A stretch of 64,000 nt of DNA from Thiobaca trueperi (lineage in GTDB: Bacteria; Pseudomonadota; Gammaproteobacteria; Chromatiales; Chromatiaceae): assembly GCF_004342175.1 (NCBI RefSeq), contig NZ_SMAO01000004.1, positions 372,001-436,000 on the forward strand, in the 5' to 3' direction. Positions 27,151 to 35,613 of this stretch are shown here, in pieces. The position numbers and the translations under genes were made by a program. Position 1 is the first letter of the stretch. Each line of letters begins with the position of its first letter. The notes beneath the pieces were generated by a model. The model saw only the letters and a program-made list of their open reading frames with translations. It did not search any database and was not told where the DNA came from.

Positions 27151-27784
27151 CTGGCTGGCGGTCCCCGCCGCCTCTGATGGCGGTCGGCATGGACGATGTG
27201 GCGGGCGGTTGCGTGTCGTCCTGTTCGTGACTGACCGGTCGCATCACGAGTCCATGATGGCGGCACTTGACGATGATTTCCCGCCAAACTTAACCCGACA
27301 TGCAGACTGCGACATCGAGATGCTCGATGCCGGAAACCTCGGCTGGTCGGAGAGCGTTCCTGACTGGGCGAACCTGGGATCTGGCGTGAAGGCGTCCAGA
27401 CAGGAGACGCAGGCCGCGCTCGATACGCATCGGCTGGATGTCGCCCTGAGCACCGGACGGCATGCCGTTGAACGGGCCAGACTGGCCGGCTGTGTCCGGG
27501 TGATCGGCGTCGGTCAGCGCGCCCCGATGTCTCTGATGCGAGCGCTCCAGGCTGGAAAAGACCCCTACGACGCACTGCGGCGCTGGGGTGAATTCGAGAC
27601 CGCCGCACTCACCGGCATGGTGATCGCGGGCGCACAGATTGGCATCCGGGTTCGGCTCCACGGACGCGCGGCGAGACCGGCGGCCCTGGCTGCGACCGCT
27701 TTGCACCCCGACATCGGGAACTGGCTGTCTATCTCAATGCCTGACTGGACCGATGTTCAACAGAGGGAAAACCAGGTTGCATGA
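27140..27784 (+). CDS. short CobT-like protein, probable cobalamin role
   Basis: A 214-aa protein starting at a GTG that overlaps cobD. Segments resemble the nicotinate-nucleotide:dimethylbenzimidazole phosphoribosyltransferase family: VPDWANLGSGVKASRQETQA, then ALSTGRHAVERARLAGC, then DPYDALRRWGEFETAALTG, in the order found in CobT. However, the catalytic GEMGIGNTT-type motif is replaced by IGVGQRAPMSLMRAL and the protein is about 140 residues shorter than CobT (about 350). It may be a divergent paralogue with a different or lost activity. The family call rests on my reading of motif order, not a search. No transmembrane segment. Confidence 0.5.
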   Translation: MRPDWLAVPAASDGGRHGRCGGRLRVVLFVTDRSHHESMMAALDDDFPPNLTRHADCDIEMLDAGNLGWSESVPDWANLGSGVKASRQETQAALDTHRLDVALSTGRHAVERARLAGCVRVIGVGQRAPMSLMRALQAGKDPYDALRRWGEFETAALTGMVIAGAQIGIRVRLHGRAARPAALAATALHPDIGNWLSISMPDWTDVQQRENQVA

Positions 27785-27839
27785 GCCCTGTCCGTTGGCA
27801 AACAAACATCCGGGCACCTCAAGCGGTCGATGATTCGTT

Positions 27840-28919
27840 ATGCCACATCCAAACACGATCCTTTTCTCCTGTCTGTCACTCCTTCTCCCGACGCTGGTGC
27901 TGGCCGCGGACAAGCCGCCGGACAAGCCGCTGTCCGTCATCGTCGCCGAGACGCAGCGTCAGGCGCTCGCCGAACGGATCGAGGCGCTGGGCACCCTGAA
28001 GGCCAACGAGTCGGTGACGATCACGGCCAATGCCACCGAGACCGTCGCGTCCATTCATTTCGATGACGGGCAGCGGGTGCGCGCGGGCGAGCTGCTGGTC
28101 GAGCTGACCCATGACGAGGAGGACGCACTGCTCGAAGAGGCGCGGGTGCGGGCGGACGAGGCGCAGCGCCAGTATGAGCGGGTGAAATCGCTGGTCGCGC
28201 AGCGTTCGGCCTCTGAATCCCTGCTCGATGAGCGCAAGCGCGATCTGGACACCACGCGCGCGCTGCTGGTGGCGCTGGAGGCGCGGCTGGCCGACCGGCT
28301 GATCAAGGCGCCATTCAAAGGCGTATTGGGACTGCGCCAGATCAGTCCCGGCGCGCTGGTTCAGCCCGGCGATCCGATCACGACCCTGGATGACGACACG
28401 GTCATGAAGCTCGACTTCGCGGTGCCGAGCGTGCATCTGTCCGCGCTCGCGCCGGGGCTGAAGATCGAGGCCCGCACCCGCGCCCAGGGCGAGCGGGTCT
28501 TCACCGGCGTGGTGCGCGGCGTTGACAGCCGGGTCGATCCGGTGACGCGCACGGTGCAGGTGCGCGCCCTGATCCCGAACGCGGATGGCAGTCTGAAACC
28601 GGGTCTGCTGATGCGTGTCGAGCTGCTGATCGATCCGCGTGAAGGGCTGGTGATCCCGGAAGCGGCACTGCTCCAGCATGGAACCGATCATTTCGTCATG
28701 GCCCTGATCGAGGCTCAGGAGCCGCCCAGCGCCGAGCGCCGTCAGGTCGAGATCGGCACCCGCCAGCCGGGGTGGGTGGAGATCCGCGCCGGACTCGTCG
28801 CCGGCGAGCGGGTTATTCTCGACGGACAGGACAAGGTCCGTCCCGGCCAGCCGCTCAAGGTTCTGGCCGTCGATGACGGTCGCCAGAGCCTCCAGACCCT
28901 GACGGAGTCCGCCCGGTGA
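27840..28919 (+). CDS. RND efflux periplasmic adaptor (membrane fusion protein)
   Basis: A 359-aa protein with an N-terminal signal peptide (SLLLPTLVLAA) and the normal adaptor order: barrel-sandwich half (VASIHFDDGQRVRAGELLVEL), alpha-helical hairpin (about 95-150), second lipoyl half (LIKAPFKGVLGLRQISPGAL), beta-barrel and membrane-proximal domains. It links an inner-membrane RND pump to an outer-membrane channel. The stop overlaps the GTG start of the pump gene. No TolC-type channel gene is adjacent, so the channel is encoded elsewhere. Substrate not predictable. Confidence 0.9.
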   Translation: MPHPNTILFSCLSLLLPTLVLAADKPPDKPLSVIVAETQRQALAERIEALGTLKANESVTITANATETVASIHFDDGQRVRAGELLVELTHDEEDALLEEARVRADEAQRQYERVKSLVAQRSASESLLDERKRDLDTTRALLVALEARLADRLIKAPFKGVLGLRQISPGALVQPGDPITTLDDDTVMKLDFAVPSVHLSALAPGLKIEARTRAQGERVFTGVVRGVDSRVDPVTRTVQVRALIPNADGSLKPGLLMRVELLIDPREGLVIPEAALLQHGTDHFVMALIEAQEPPSAERRQVEIGTRQPGWVEIRAGLVAGERVILDGQDKVRPGQPLKVLAVDDGRQSLQTLTESAR

Positions 28920-31900
28920 TCCTGTCCGATATTTCGATCACCCGTCCGGTCCTCGCCTCGGTTCTGTCGCTGCTCCTGGTCGCCTTCGGACTGGTCGCCT
29001 TCGACCGTCTGCCGCTGCGCGAATTCCCCGACATCGATCCGCCTGTGGTCTCGATCGAGACCCGCTATCAGGGCGCGGCGGCGGTGGTGGTGGAAAACCG
29101 CATCACCCAGCTCATCGAGGATCGCATCGCCGGGGTCGAGGGCATTCGCACGGTGGAATCGACCAGTGAGGACGGGCGTTCGGTCATCACGGTCGAGTTC
29201 AACACCGGGCGCGAGATCGACGGCGCTGCCAACGATATCCGCGACCGGGTCTCCAGCATCCTGGATCAGTTGCCAACAGAGGCCGAGCCGCCCGAGATCC
29301 AGAAGGTCGACAGCAACGAGGACGTGATTCTGTGGCTCAATCTGGCCAGCGAATCGATGACCGTGCCGGAACTCAGCGATTACGCGCGCCGCTATCTGGT
29401 GGACCGCTTCTCGGTCCTGGACGGGGTCGCGCGCGTGCGCGTCGGCGGCAATCAGGTCTATGCCATGCGCATCTGGATCGACCGCAACGAACTGGCTGCA
29501 CGCGGGCTGACGGTAGCCGACGTGGAAAACGCGCTGCGGGCCGAGAATCTGGAGCTGCCGGCGGGCGATGTGGAATCCATCGACCGCCAGTTCAGCGTCC
29601 GGGTCAATCGCGCCTTCAACGACCCGGAGGACTTCGCGCGTCTGGTGCTGGCGCGTGGCGAGGATGGCTATCTGCTGCGTCTGGGCGACGTGGCGCGGGT
29701 CGAGCGCGGCACCGAGGAAGATCGCACCTTCTTCCGGGGCAACGGTACGCCGATGGTCGGCATCGGCATCATCAAACAGTCCACCGCCAACACCATCGCG
29801 GTGGCCGAGGCCGCGAAGGCGGAGGCGGCGCGGATCAATCCCAGCCTGCCGGCGGGGATGGAGATCAGACAGAGCTATGACGCCTCGGTCTTCGTCAAGA
29901 GCGCCATCGAAGAGGTCTATAAAACGCTCGGCATCGCCATCGTCCTGGTGATGCTGGTGATCTTTCTTTTTCTCGGCAGTCTGCGGGCGACGCTGGTGCC
30001 GGCGGTCACGGTGCCCGTATCCGTCGTCGCCACCTTCAGCGTGCTGCTGATGCTGGGTTTTTCGATCAACATCCTGACCCTGCTGGCACTGGTGCTGGCG
30101 ATCGGTCTGGTGGTTGATGACGCCATCGTGGTACTGGAGAACATCCATCGCCGGATGCAGGAATACGGTGAGACGCGACTGGTCGCCGCCTATCGTGGTA
30201 CCCGTCAGGTCGGTTTTGCGGTGATCGCCACGACGGTCGTGCTGGTGGCGGTCTTTGTCCCCATTGCCTTTCTGCAGGGGGATGCCGGGCGGCTATTTGG
30301 CGAATTCGCGCTGACGATGGCGGCAGCGGTCAGCTTTTCGGCCTTCGCGGCGCTATCGCTGTCCTCGATGCTGGCCTCGCAGGTGCTGCCGCCCAGCCAT
30401 GTCGAACACGCGGGGCGTCTGTCACTCACCGAGGGCATTGATCGCGCCTTTCAATGGGTTCGGCGTGTCTATGGCCGCCTGCTGCGGTTTCTGCTGCGTC
30501 ATCACTGGATCGTGATGCTGGGCTTCGTCGGCACCCTGATCGGCGCGCTCTGGCTGTTCGAGCGGATCCCGCAGGAATACACCCCCAAGGAAGACCGGGG
30601 CGCCTTCTTCGTGATGGTCAATGGCCCGGAAGGCGCGTCCTACAGCTATATGAAGGACTATATGGAGGAGATCGAACGGCGTCTCCTGCCCTATACCGAG
30701 AGCGGCGAGGTCATGCGGCTGATGGTGCGCGCACCCCGCGCCTTCGGCAATACCGCCACCTTCAACTCAGGCATGGTGGTCATGGTGCTGAACGACTTCG
30801 CGCTGCGCCGCTCGGGCTGGGTCATCATGGAGGAGGTCCGCGCCAAGCTCGCCGATCTGCCGGGGGTCAGGGCCGCGCCGGTCATGCGTCAGGGCTTCGG
30901 CGCGCGCACCCAGAAGCCGGTGCAGTTGGTTCTCGGCGGCGGGACCTACGAGGAACTGGCGCAGTGGCGTGACACCCTGCTTGCCGCCATCGCCCAGGAC
31001 AATCCCGGACTGACCGCCATCGATTGGGATTACAAGGAGACCAAGCCCCAGTTCAAGGTCGAGATCGATTACGACCGTGCCGCCGATCTCGGCGTCACCG
31101 TCGGCGCGATCGGACGCACCCTGGAAACGATGCTCGGCTCGCGCCAGGTCACGACCTATCTCGACGCCGGCGAGGAATACGATGTCATCCTCCAGGGCGA
31201 GCGTGCCGCACAGCGCACGCCGGGCAGCCTGGAGAATCTCTATGTGCGCTCCGCACGCAGCGACGCGCTCATCCCGCTCGGCAATCTGGTGCGCGTGACC
31301 GAGGCCGCCGAATCGCAGAGCCTGAAACGCTTCAACCGTCTGCGCGCCATCACCATCGAAGCGAATCTGGCCGAGGGACTGGCGCTCGGCGAGGCGCTCG
31401 CCTATCTGGAGGCCAAGGTCGCGCAGCACCTGCCCGAGCAGGCCCAGCTCGACTATAAGGGCCAGAGTCGTGATTTTCGCACCAGCAATCAGGGCATCCT
31501 CTTCGTCTTCCTGCTGGGTCTGGTGGTGGTCTTTCTGGTGCTGGCGGCGCAGTTTGAGAGCTGGATTCACCCGCTGGTCATCATGCTCACGGTGCCGCTC
31601 GCGATGGCCGGCGCCCTGCTCGGGCTCTGGTTCACCGGCCAGACGCTCAATCTCTACAGCCAGATCGGGCTCATCATGCTGGTCGGACTCTCGGCCAAGA
31701 ACGGCATTCTCATCGTCGAATTCGCCAACCAGTTGCGCGATCAGGGTCAGGAATTCCGCGCCGCGCTGCTGGAGGCGTCCGACGTGCGGCTGCGTCCCAT
31801 CGTCATGACCGGACTCACCACTGCCGCCGGCTCCATTCCGCTGCTGCTATCGAGCGGTGCCGGGGCCGAGACCCGTGCCGTCATCGGCACCGTCATCCTC

Positions 31901-32023
31901 GCCGGGGTGCTGGCAGCGACCTTTTTCACCCTCTTTGTGGTGCCGGTCGCCTATGACCTGCTCGCGCGCCACACCGGCTCGCCGGGGGATATCAAAAGAC
32001 GACTGGAGCGTGAATCGACATGA
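28916..32023 (+). CDS. RND-family multidrug efflux transporter (HAE1/AcrB-like)
   Basis: A 1035-aa inner-membrane proton antiporter with twelve membrane segments and two large periplasmic loops. The TM4 proton-relay aspartates are in AIGLVVDDAIVVLENIHRR; the family opening is SDISITRPVLASVLSLLLVA and the C-terminal repeat contains GLSAKNGILIVEFANQ, with the TM10 lysine expected there. GTG start overlapping the adaptor stop, and the following small gene overlaps its end by 4 bases. The best-matching type is the MexK/VmeI/AcrB HAE1 family, not the heavy-metal CusA type, because methionine metal motifs are lacking. Substrate unknown. Confidence 0.93.
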   Translation: MILSDISITRPVLASVLSLLLVAFGLVAFDRLPLREFPDIDPPVVSIETRYQGAAAVVVENRITQLIEDRIAGVEGIRTVESTSEDGRSVITVEFNTGREIDGAANDIRDRVSSILDQLPTEAEPPEIQKVDSNEDVILWLNLASESMTVPELSDYARRYLVDRFSVLDGVARVRVGGNQVYAMRIWIDRNELAARGLTVADVENALRAENLELPAGDVESIDRQFSVRVNRAFNDPEDFARLVLARGEDGYLLRLGDVARVERGTEEDRTFFRGNGTPMVGIGIIKQSTANTIAVAEAAKAEAARINPSLPAGMEIRQSYDASVFVKSAIEEVYKTLGIAIVLVMLVIFLFLGSLRATLVPAVTVPVSVVATFSVLLMLGFSINILTLLALVLAIGLVVDDAIVVLENIHRRMQEYGETRLVAAYRGTRQVGFAVIATTVVLVAVFVPIAFLQGDAGRLFGEFALTMAAAVSFSAFAALSLSSMLASQVLPPSHVEHAGRLSLTEGIDRAFQWVRRVYGRLLRFLLRHHWIVMLGFVGTLIGALWLFERIPQEYTPKEDRGAFFVMVNGPEGASYSYMKDYMEEIERRLLPYTESGEVMRLMVRAPRAFGNTATFNSGMVVMVLNDFALRRSGWVIMEEVRAKLADLPGVRAAPVMRQGFGARTQKPVQLVLGGGTYEELAQWRDTLLAAIAQDNPGLTAIDWDYKETKPQFKVEIDYDRAADLGVTVGAIGRTLETMLGSRQVTTYLDAGEEYDVILQGERAAQRTPGSLENLYVRSARSDALIPLGNLVRVTEAAESQSLKRFNRLRAITIEANLAEGLALGEALAYLEAKVAQHLPEQAQLDYKGQSRDFRTSNQGILFVFLLGLVVVFLVLAAQFESWIHPLVIMLTVPLAMAGALLGLWFTGQTLNLYSQIGLIMLVGLSAKNGILIVEFANQLRDQGQEFRAALLEASDVRLRPIVMTGLTTAAGSIPLLLSSGAGAETRAVIGTVILAGVLAATFFTLFVVPVAYDLLARHTGSPGDIKRRLEREST

Positions 32024-32391
32024 CCGCTCATCCCGCTCTCTGGCCTGCGGCCGCCGTTGCGATTGGCGCCCTGCTGTCGCTGCTGTTGCTCGTGCGTCAT
32101 CTGCGCCGCCAGTCGTGCGAGGTGCCGGCGACCGATGCGCTGTGGCACGGTCGGGATTATGCCTGTCCCCAGTGCTGCCAACCGCTGCAACCCGGCCGGG
32201 TGCTGCTCGGCAAGGGCGCCATCTGGTCGCCGCGACACCAGCGACCGCCGGGTGCCTTCGCGCATCTCGGCATGGCGTTGCCCAATACCATCAGTCTTTC
32301 CCTCAGACCGGCCTCCAACATGGCCTGGCGCTGTCCCGACTGCCAGTTGCTGCTGATCGATCACTCGCGACTGGTGAAGCCGGACGTATAG
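32020..32391 (+). CDS. small membrane-anchored zinc-ribbon protein
   Basis: A 123-aa protein with one N-terminal membrane segment (about 8-27), then a soluble part carrying two CxxC pairs, CPQC (near residue 49) and CPDC (near 105), that can form a zinc ribbon around the intervening GKGAIWSP segment. The layout resembles the PF20097/DUF6487 type. It overlaps the RND pump gene by 4 bases, so it is translated from the same transcript; whether it assists the pump is unknown. No similar subunit is part of described RND systems to my knowledge. Confidence 0.6.
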   Translation: MTAHPALWPAAAVAIGALLSLLLLVRHLRRQSCEVPATDALWHGRDYACPQCCQPLQPGRVLLGKGAIWSPRHQRPPGAFAHLGMALPNTISLSLRPASNMAWRCPDCQLLLIDHSRLVKPDV

Positions 32392-32511
32392 ACGCCAAGG
32401 GAGTCATCGCCGCATCTGCAAAAGGTCGCCATCCGATACATTGGACGGTTAAACTGGCGGTCGCCAGGGGCGTTTCCCGTTCCTTTATTTTTTCTGCGGA
32501 GCAATCAACCG

Positions 32512-32712
32512 ATGCTGGATAAAAAGCTGCTCGACATCCTCGTCTGCCCGGTCACCAAGGGGCCGCTCATCTTCGACAGGACGCGCAGCGAGCTCATCTC
32601 ACTCTCCGCGCAGCTCGCCTACCCGATCCGCGACGATATTCCGGTCATGCTGGAAGACGAGGCCCGGCCGCTGTCGCTGGACGAAATGGATGCCTATCGC
32701 CAGGGGCGTTAG
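32512..32712 (+). CDS. Trm112 family protein (YcaR-like)
   Basis: A 66-aa protein that matches the bacterial Trm112/YcaR family: [19 protein letters not shown], a central [16 protein letters not shown] core, and a short acidic tail. In eukaryotes and archaea Trm112 activates methyltransferases; the bacterial short form is usually located near lpxK/kdsB and has an undefined role. The second cysteine pair of the zinc site is missing, as is common in bacteria. It follows a 120-bp gap after the zinc-ribbon gene and is 4 bp from the downstream lipoprotein start. Confidence 0.88.
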   Translation: MLDKKLLDILVCPVTKGPLIFDRTRSELISLSAQLAYPIRDDIPVMLEDEARPLSLDEMDAYRQGR

Positions 32713-32716
32713 CCGG

Positions 32717-33247
32717 GTGCCGATGCGCGGGCTGCGGCTGTGGGCGGTCAGCCTCCCGCTGCTCGCTGGTTGCGCTGCCGGGGTGCCGTCGGCCATTCGT
32801 GAAGCGCCGGTATCGAATCCGGCCCTGAGCGAGGTACAGCGGCAGCCGGAGCGATTCATCGGCCAGCCGTTGCGCTGGGGCGGCACCATCCTCGCGGTGC
32901 GCAATCATGCCCGGACCACTGAAATCGAACTGCTGGCGCGACCGCTCGGCCAGTTCGGTGAGCCGGATGCCGATGCCGAGGGACTGGGTCGCTTCATTGC
33001 CGAATTTGCCGGCTTCAAGGATCCGAGCGAATATCCCACCGATCGCCGACTGACTGTTGCCGGACGTCTGGCGCGGGTTGAGCCCCGTTCCATTGGCGAG
33101 TTCACCTATGTGTATCCGGTGATCGCGGTCGATGCACTGCATCGCTGGGCCGACCCGGTTCAGCCGGTGCTGTATCCAGCTCCCTTCATGTATCCCTATG
33201 GCCCCTGGTACGGGCGCTACCCCGGTCCCTGGTATGGACCCTGGTAA
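32717..33247 (+). CDS. Slp-type outer membrane lipoprotein 1
   Basis: A 176-aa lipoprotein of the Slp/YeaY family. Signal peptide with lipobox LPLLAGC, then PALSEVQRQPERFIGQPLRWGG, the typical opening of the Slp domain, followed by a beta-rich core ending at about residue 150. The C-terminal tail is aromatic and repetitive (PYGPWYGRYPGPWYGPW). The start at GTG 32717 is preferred because an AGGGG motif sits about ten bases upstream; an ATG lies two codons later. Slp proteins are induced in starvation or stationary phase in enterobacteria. Next to a second Slp gene. Confidence 0.8.
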   Translation: MPMRGLRLWAVSLPLLAGCAAGVPSAIREAPVSNPALSEVQRQPERFIGQPLRWGGTILAVRNHARTTEIELLARPLGQFGEPDADAEGLGRFIAEFAGFKDPSEYPTDRRLTVAGRLARVEPRSIGEFTYVYPVIAVDALHRWADPVQPVLYPAPFMYPYGPWYGRYPGPWYGPW

Positions 33248-33307
33248 TCCAATGCGCCGCTCAAACCCCCTTTCAGGCTGATCGATCATCAAACCCGGGC
33301 GACCGCC

Positions 33308-33874
33308 ATGCAGCCATCCACTGTCTCGCGCCTTGTTCTGCCAATGCTGGTCTGCACGCTCTGCGCCGCTGTCCTGTCGAGCGGCTGCGCCACGCAGGAA
33401 GACTGCTTCAAGCCGGTCGGACAGCGCGGATTGACACCCGCTTCAGCCGCCCTCAGCCCGCGCGCCGAGGGTGAGATGGTGACCTGGGGCGGGATGTTGC
33501 TCGACACGCGCAACCTGGAGACGCACACCGAGCTGGAGGTCATGGGCTATCGGCTGGATGGCTGCGGACGGCCTTTGGTGCAGGGTGAATCGCAGGGTCG
33601 GTTTCTCATCCGGCATCCGGGTTATCTCGAACCGCTGGACTATCGCACCGGTCGCCCCGTGACGGCGACCGGTCGTCTCGCCGGGGTCAGTGACGGCTGG
33701 GTGGGCGCCGCTGCCGTCAGTCTGCCCGTGCTGGATGCCGCCAGGCTCCGGCTCTGGCCCGCGCCGCCCCCAGTAAACGAGCAGCTCTCACCCTTTCCGG
33801 TGCGACCACGCATCAACATCGGCATCGGCGGCGGTAGCGGTCATGTCGGCGGCGGGATCGGGGTGAGCTTTTAG
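33308..33874 (+). CDS. Slp-type outer membrane lipoprotein 2
   Basis: A 188-aa lipoprotein. Signal peptide with lipobox VLSSGC at about residue 27, an Slp-like core (EGEMVTWGGMLLDTRNLETH, then TATGRLAGVSDGWVG) and a glycine-rich end (INIGIGGGSGHVGGGIGVSF). The core is distinguishable from Slp 1, so it is not a recent duplication. ATG follows a weak site after a 60-bp gap. It ends 16 bp from the convergent hydrolase gene, with no terminator visible. The Gly-rich tail resembles those of outer-membrane or surface-exposed lipoproteins. Confidence 0.75.
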   Translation: MQPSTVSRLVLPMLVCTLCAAVLSSGCATQEDCFKPVGQRGLTPASAALSPRAEGEMVTWGGMLLDTRNLETHTELEVMGYRLDGCGRPLVQGESQGRFLIRHPGYLEPLDYRTGRPVTATGRLAGVSDGWVGAAAVSLPVLDAARLRLWPAPPPVNEQLSPFPVRPRINIGIGGGSGHVGGGIGVSF

Positions 33875-33890
33875 CAGGTTGCCCTGTATC

Positions 33891-35468
33891 TCAGCCTCCC
33901 ACCACCGGAAAGGTGACAGCCGTGGCGGAGGCGAAGGCGAGCGCGTTGGCGATGGCGCCGACCAGCGGATGATTGGTGCGGCGGTAGGCCCAGCCGCTCA
34001 GGAGTCCGTAGACCAGGAAAAAGACGAGGATGGCAGGGACAATGATGATGAGAAAGAAGAGTTCGTTGAGGTTCAGCAAAACGGCAAACAGCAGCGAAAG
34101 CAAAAACAGCGCCTTGGTCGCGGGATAAGCGCCGCGCGCGGCACTGGCGCCTCGCGTCAGCCATTCGTCGGCGATGAAATAACTCAGGGTGCCGAGCGAC
34201 AGGGCCAGTACCAGCGGCAGCCGTTCCGCTCCCGGCAGCAGCGTGGTAACGAAGCGATCCGTCGGAATCGCGATGGCGAAGGTGAAATAGAGCGTGGTGG
34301 CGAACGCTGCAACGGCGAATCCACGCCAGAGCACCCGCCCGCCGCTCGCTGGCATGGGACCGGCGCGACGCCGGATCAGCCACAGCCCGAGCAGGCTGAT
34401 GAACCCGTAGAGCGCAAAGTGCAGAGCCAGATAGTCGCCGAGCAGGATCGGCAGGAAATCGCTGGGGACAGGCCAGAGTAGCAGTGGGGTCAGCAGCGCA
34501 GGCGCGACCGCGACCGGCCAGAGTTGACGCCAGCGAAGATTCGCTCCCAGCGGTTGCGAGGCGGCGCGCGGCAGCAGACGCGCCAGCGGCCAGGCCAGCG
34601 CCACCAGACCCAGATAGAGCAGGCCGAGCCAGTGACCGCGATCATCCACAAAGCCCGTCCCCGTGCGCGCGAAGACGCGGTTCAGCCAGTCGCGCGCGGC
34701 CGCCAGTCCGTCCGCGCCATAGAGCACGCCGATATGTTCCACGCCATCCGCAAGCACCAGACGGCGGGCGCTGCCATCGGCTGGATTCCCATAGATTGTC
34801 CCCACCTCGGTTGCATCGGCGCCAGCTTCAGCCAGTACCTTGAGGCCTTGCTGATGCAGCATCGCCGGCTCCAGCGCGCCATAGATCAACAGCAGATTGC
34901 GCAGATCGGCGGTGTGCACGGCCTCGGATAGATAGGGCGAAACCAGCACCATTGCTGCGACCGTTCCGGGATGTGACTGGGCGTAGCGCGCCAGCACATC
35001 GCCGGCCATCGAGTGTCCGAGCAGCGCCAGCCGTCCGTCCGCGCCCGGTTGCGACAGGGCGAACTCGATCGCCGGCTCCAGTCCGTCGAGCAGCACCCGC
35101 AGCCGTTGGTCCTGATCCAGCAGATTGGGCACGAACGGGTTGGGATTGCGCCCGTGGCCGGCGAAATCGAAGGTGACCACGAGATAGCCGTTGCGGGCCA
35201 GGGTGATGGCGTAAGGCTGCATCATCTGCTGCGAGCCGGCGAAACCGTGGGCGATGACGACTGCCGGTGCGGGCGTGTCGCTGGCCGGTCGGTAAAGTGT
35301 GACCGGCACGGTGCCAGCGAGCGTGCGCGTGACCCGCAGCCCATCGCTCGCCGCGACAAGCTGCCACCAGCCGGTGGCGATGGCCAGCAGGGCGACCAGC
35401 GCCAGGAGCAGGGTGCCGGGACAGGTACCACGGCAGTTGGAGAGGACGGCGCGGAAGGGATTGGTCAT
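33891..35468 (-). CDS. membrane-bound alpha/beta hydrolase
   Basis: A 525-aa protein with an N-terminal membrane segment (about 18-38), an alpha/beta hydrolase domain (about 50-270) and eight or so C-terminal membrane segments (about 285-520). The domain shows the oxyanion HGFAGS segment, nucleophile serine in LLGHSMAGD, and a late His in DGVEHIGVL. Such fusions are annotated as hydrolases of unknown substrate; a phospholipid or lipid-linked substrate is plausible because of the membrane domain. It is downstream of phosphoribulokinase on the same strand, after a hairpin. Confidence 0.75.
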   Translation of the reverse strand: MTNPFRAVLSNCRGTCPGTLLLALVALLAIATGWWQLVAASDGLRVTRTLAGTVPVTLYRPASDTPAPAVVIAHGFAGSQQMMQPYAITLARNGYLVVTFDFAGHGRNPNPFVPNLLDQDQRLRVLLDGLEPAIEFALSQPGADGRLALLGHSMAGDVLARYAQSHPGTVAAMVLVSPYLSEAVHTADLRNLLLIYGALEPAMLHQQGLKVLAEAGADATEVGTIYGNPADGSARRLVLADGVEHIGVLYGADGLAAARDWLNRVFARTGTGFVDDRGHWLGLLYLGLVALAWPLARLLPRAASQPLGANLRWRQLWPVAVAPALLTPLLLWPVPSDFLPILLGDYLALHFALYGFISLLGLWLIRRRAGPMPASGGRVLWRGFAVAAFATTLYFTFAIAIPTDRFVTTLLPGAERLPLVLALSLGTLSYFIADEWLTRGASAARGAYPATKALFLLSLLFAVLLNLNELFFLIIIVPAILVFFLVYGLLSGWAYRRTNHPLVGAIANALAFASATAVTFPVVGG

Positions 35469-35558
35469 GGGTCGGCGATTCTCTCGTCTGGCGGTGAGGT
35501 GTCAGCTATCGAGCGGTGCAAACCGCGAAACCGCACAGGAGCAGAGTGGCGTTCAGTC

Positions 35559-35590
35559 GGTCGGGTTACGCCCGCCGGGCTAACCCGACC
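35559..35590. repeat. REP-like hairpin between prk and the hydrolase gene
   Basis: GGTCGGGTTA (35559-35568) and TAACCCGACC (35581-35590) are perfect 10-bp arms; the interior GCCC-GCC-GGGC extends the stem with one bulged base. It lies 24 bp past the prk stop on the prk transcript. The GGGTTA...TAACCC type is a widespread REP-like palindrome and may act as a terminator or mRNA stabiliser. Confidence 0.7.
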
Positions 35591-35613
35591 TGCCGGGCTG
35601 GACGCCCGCAAGG

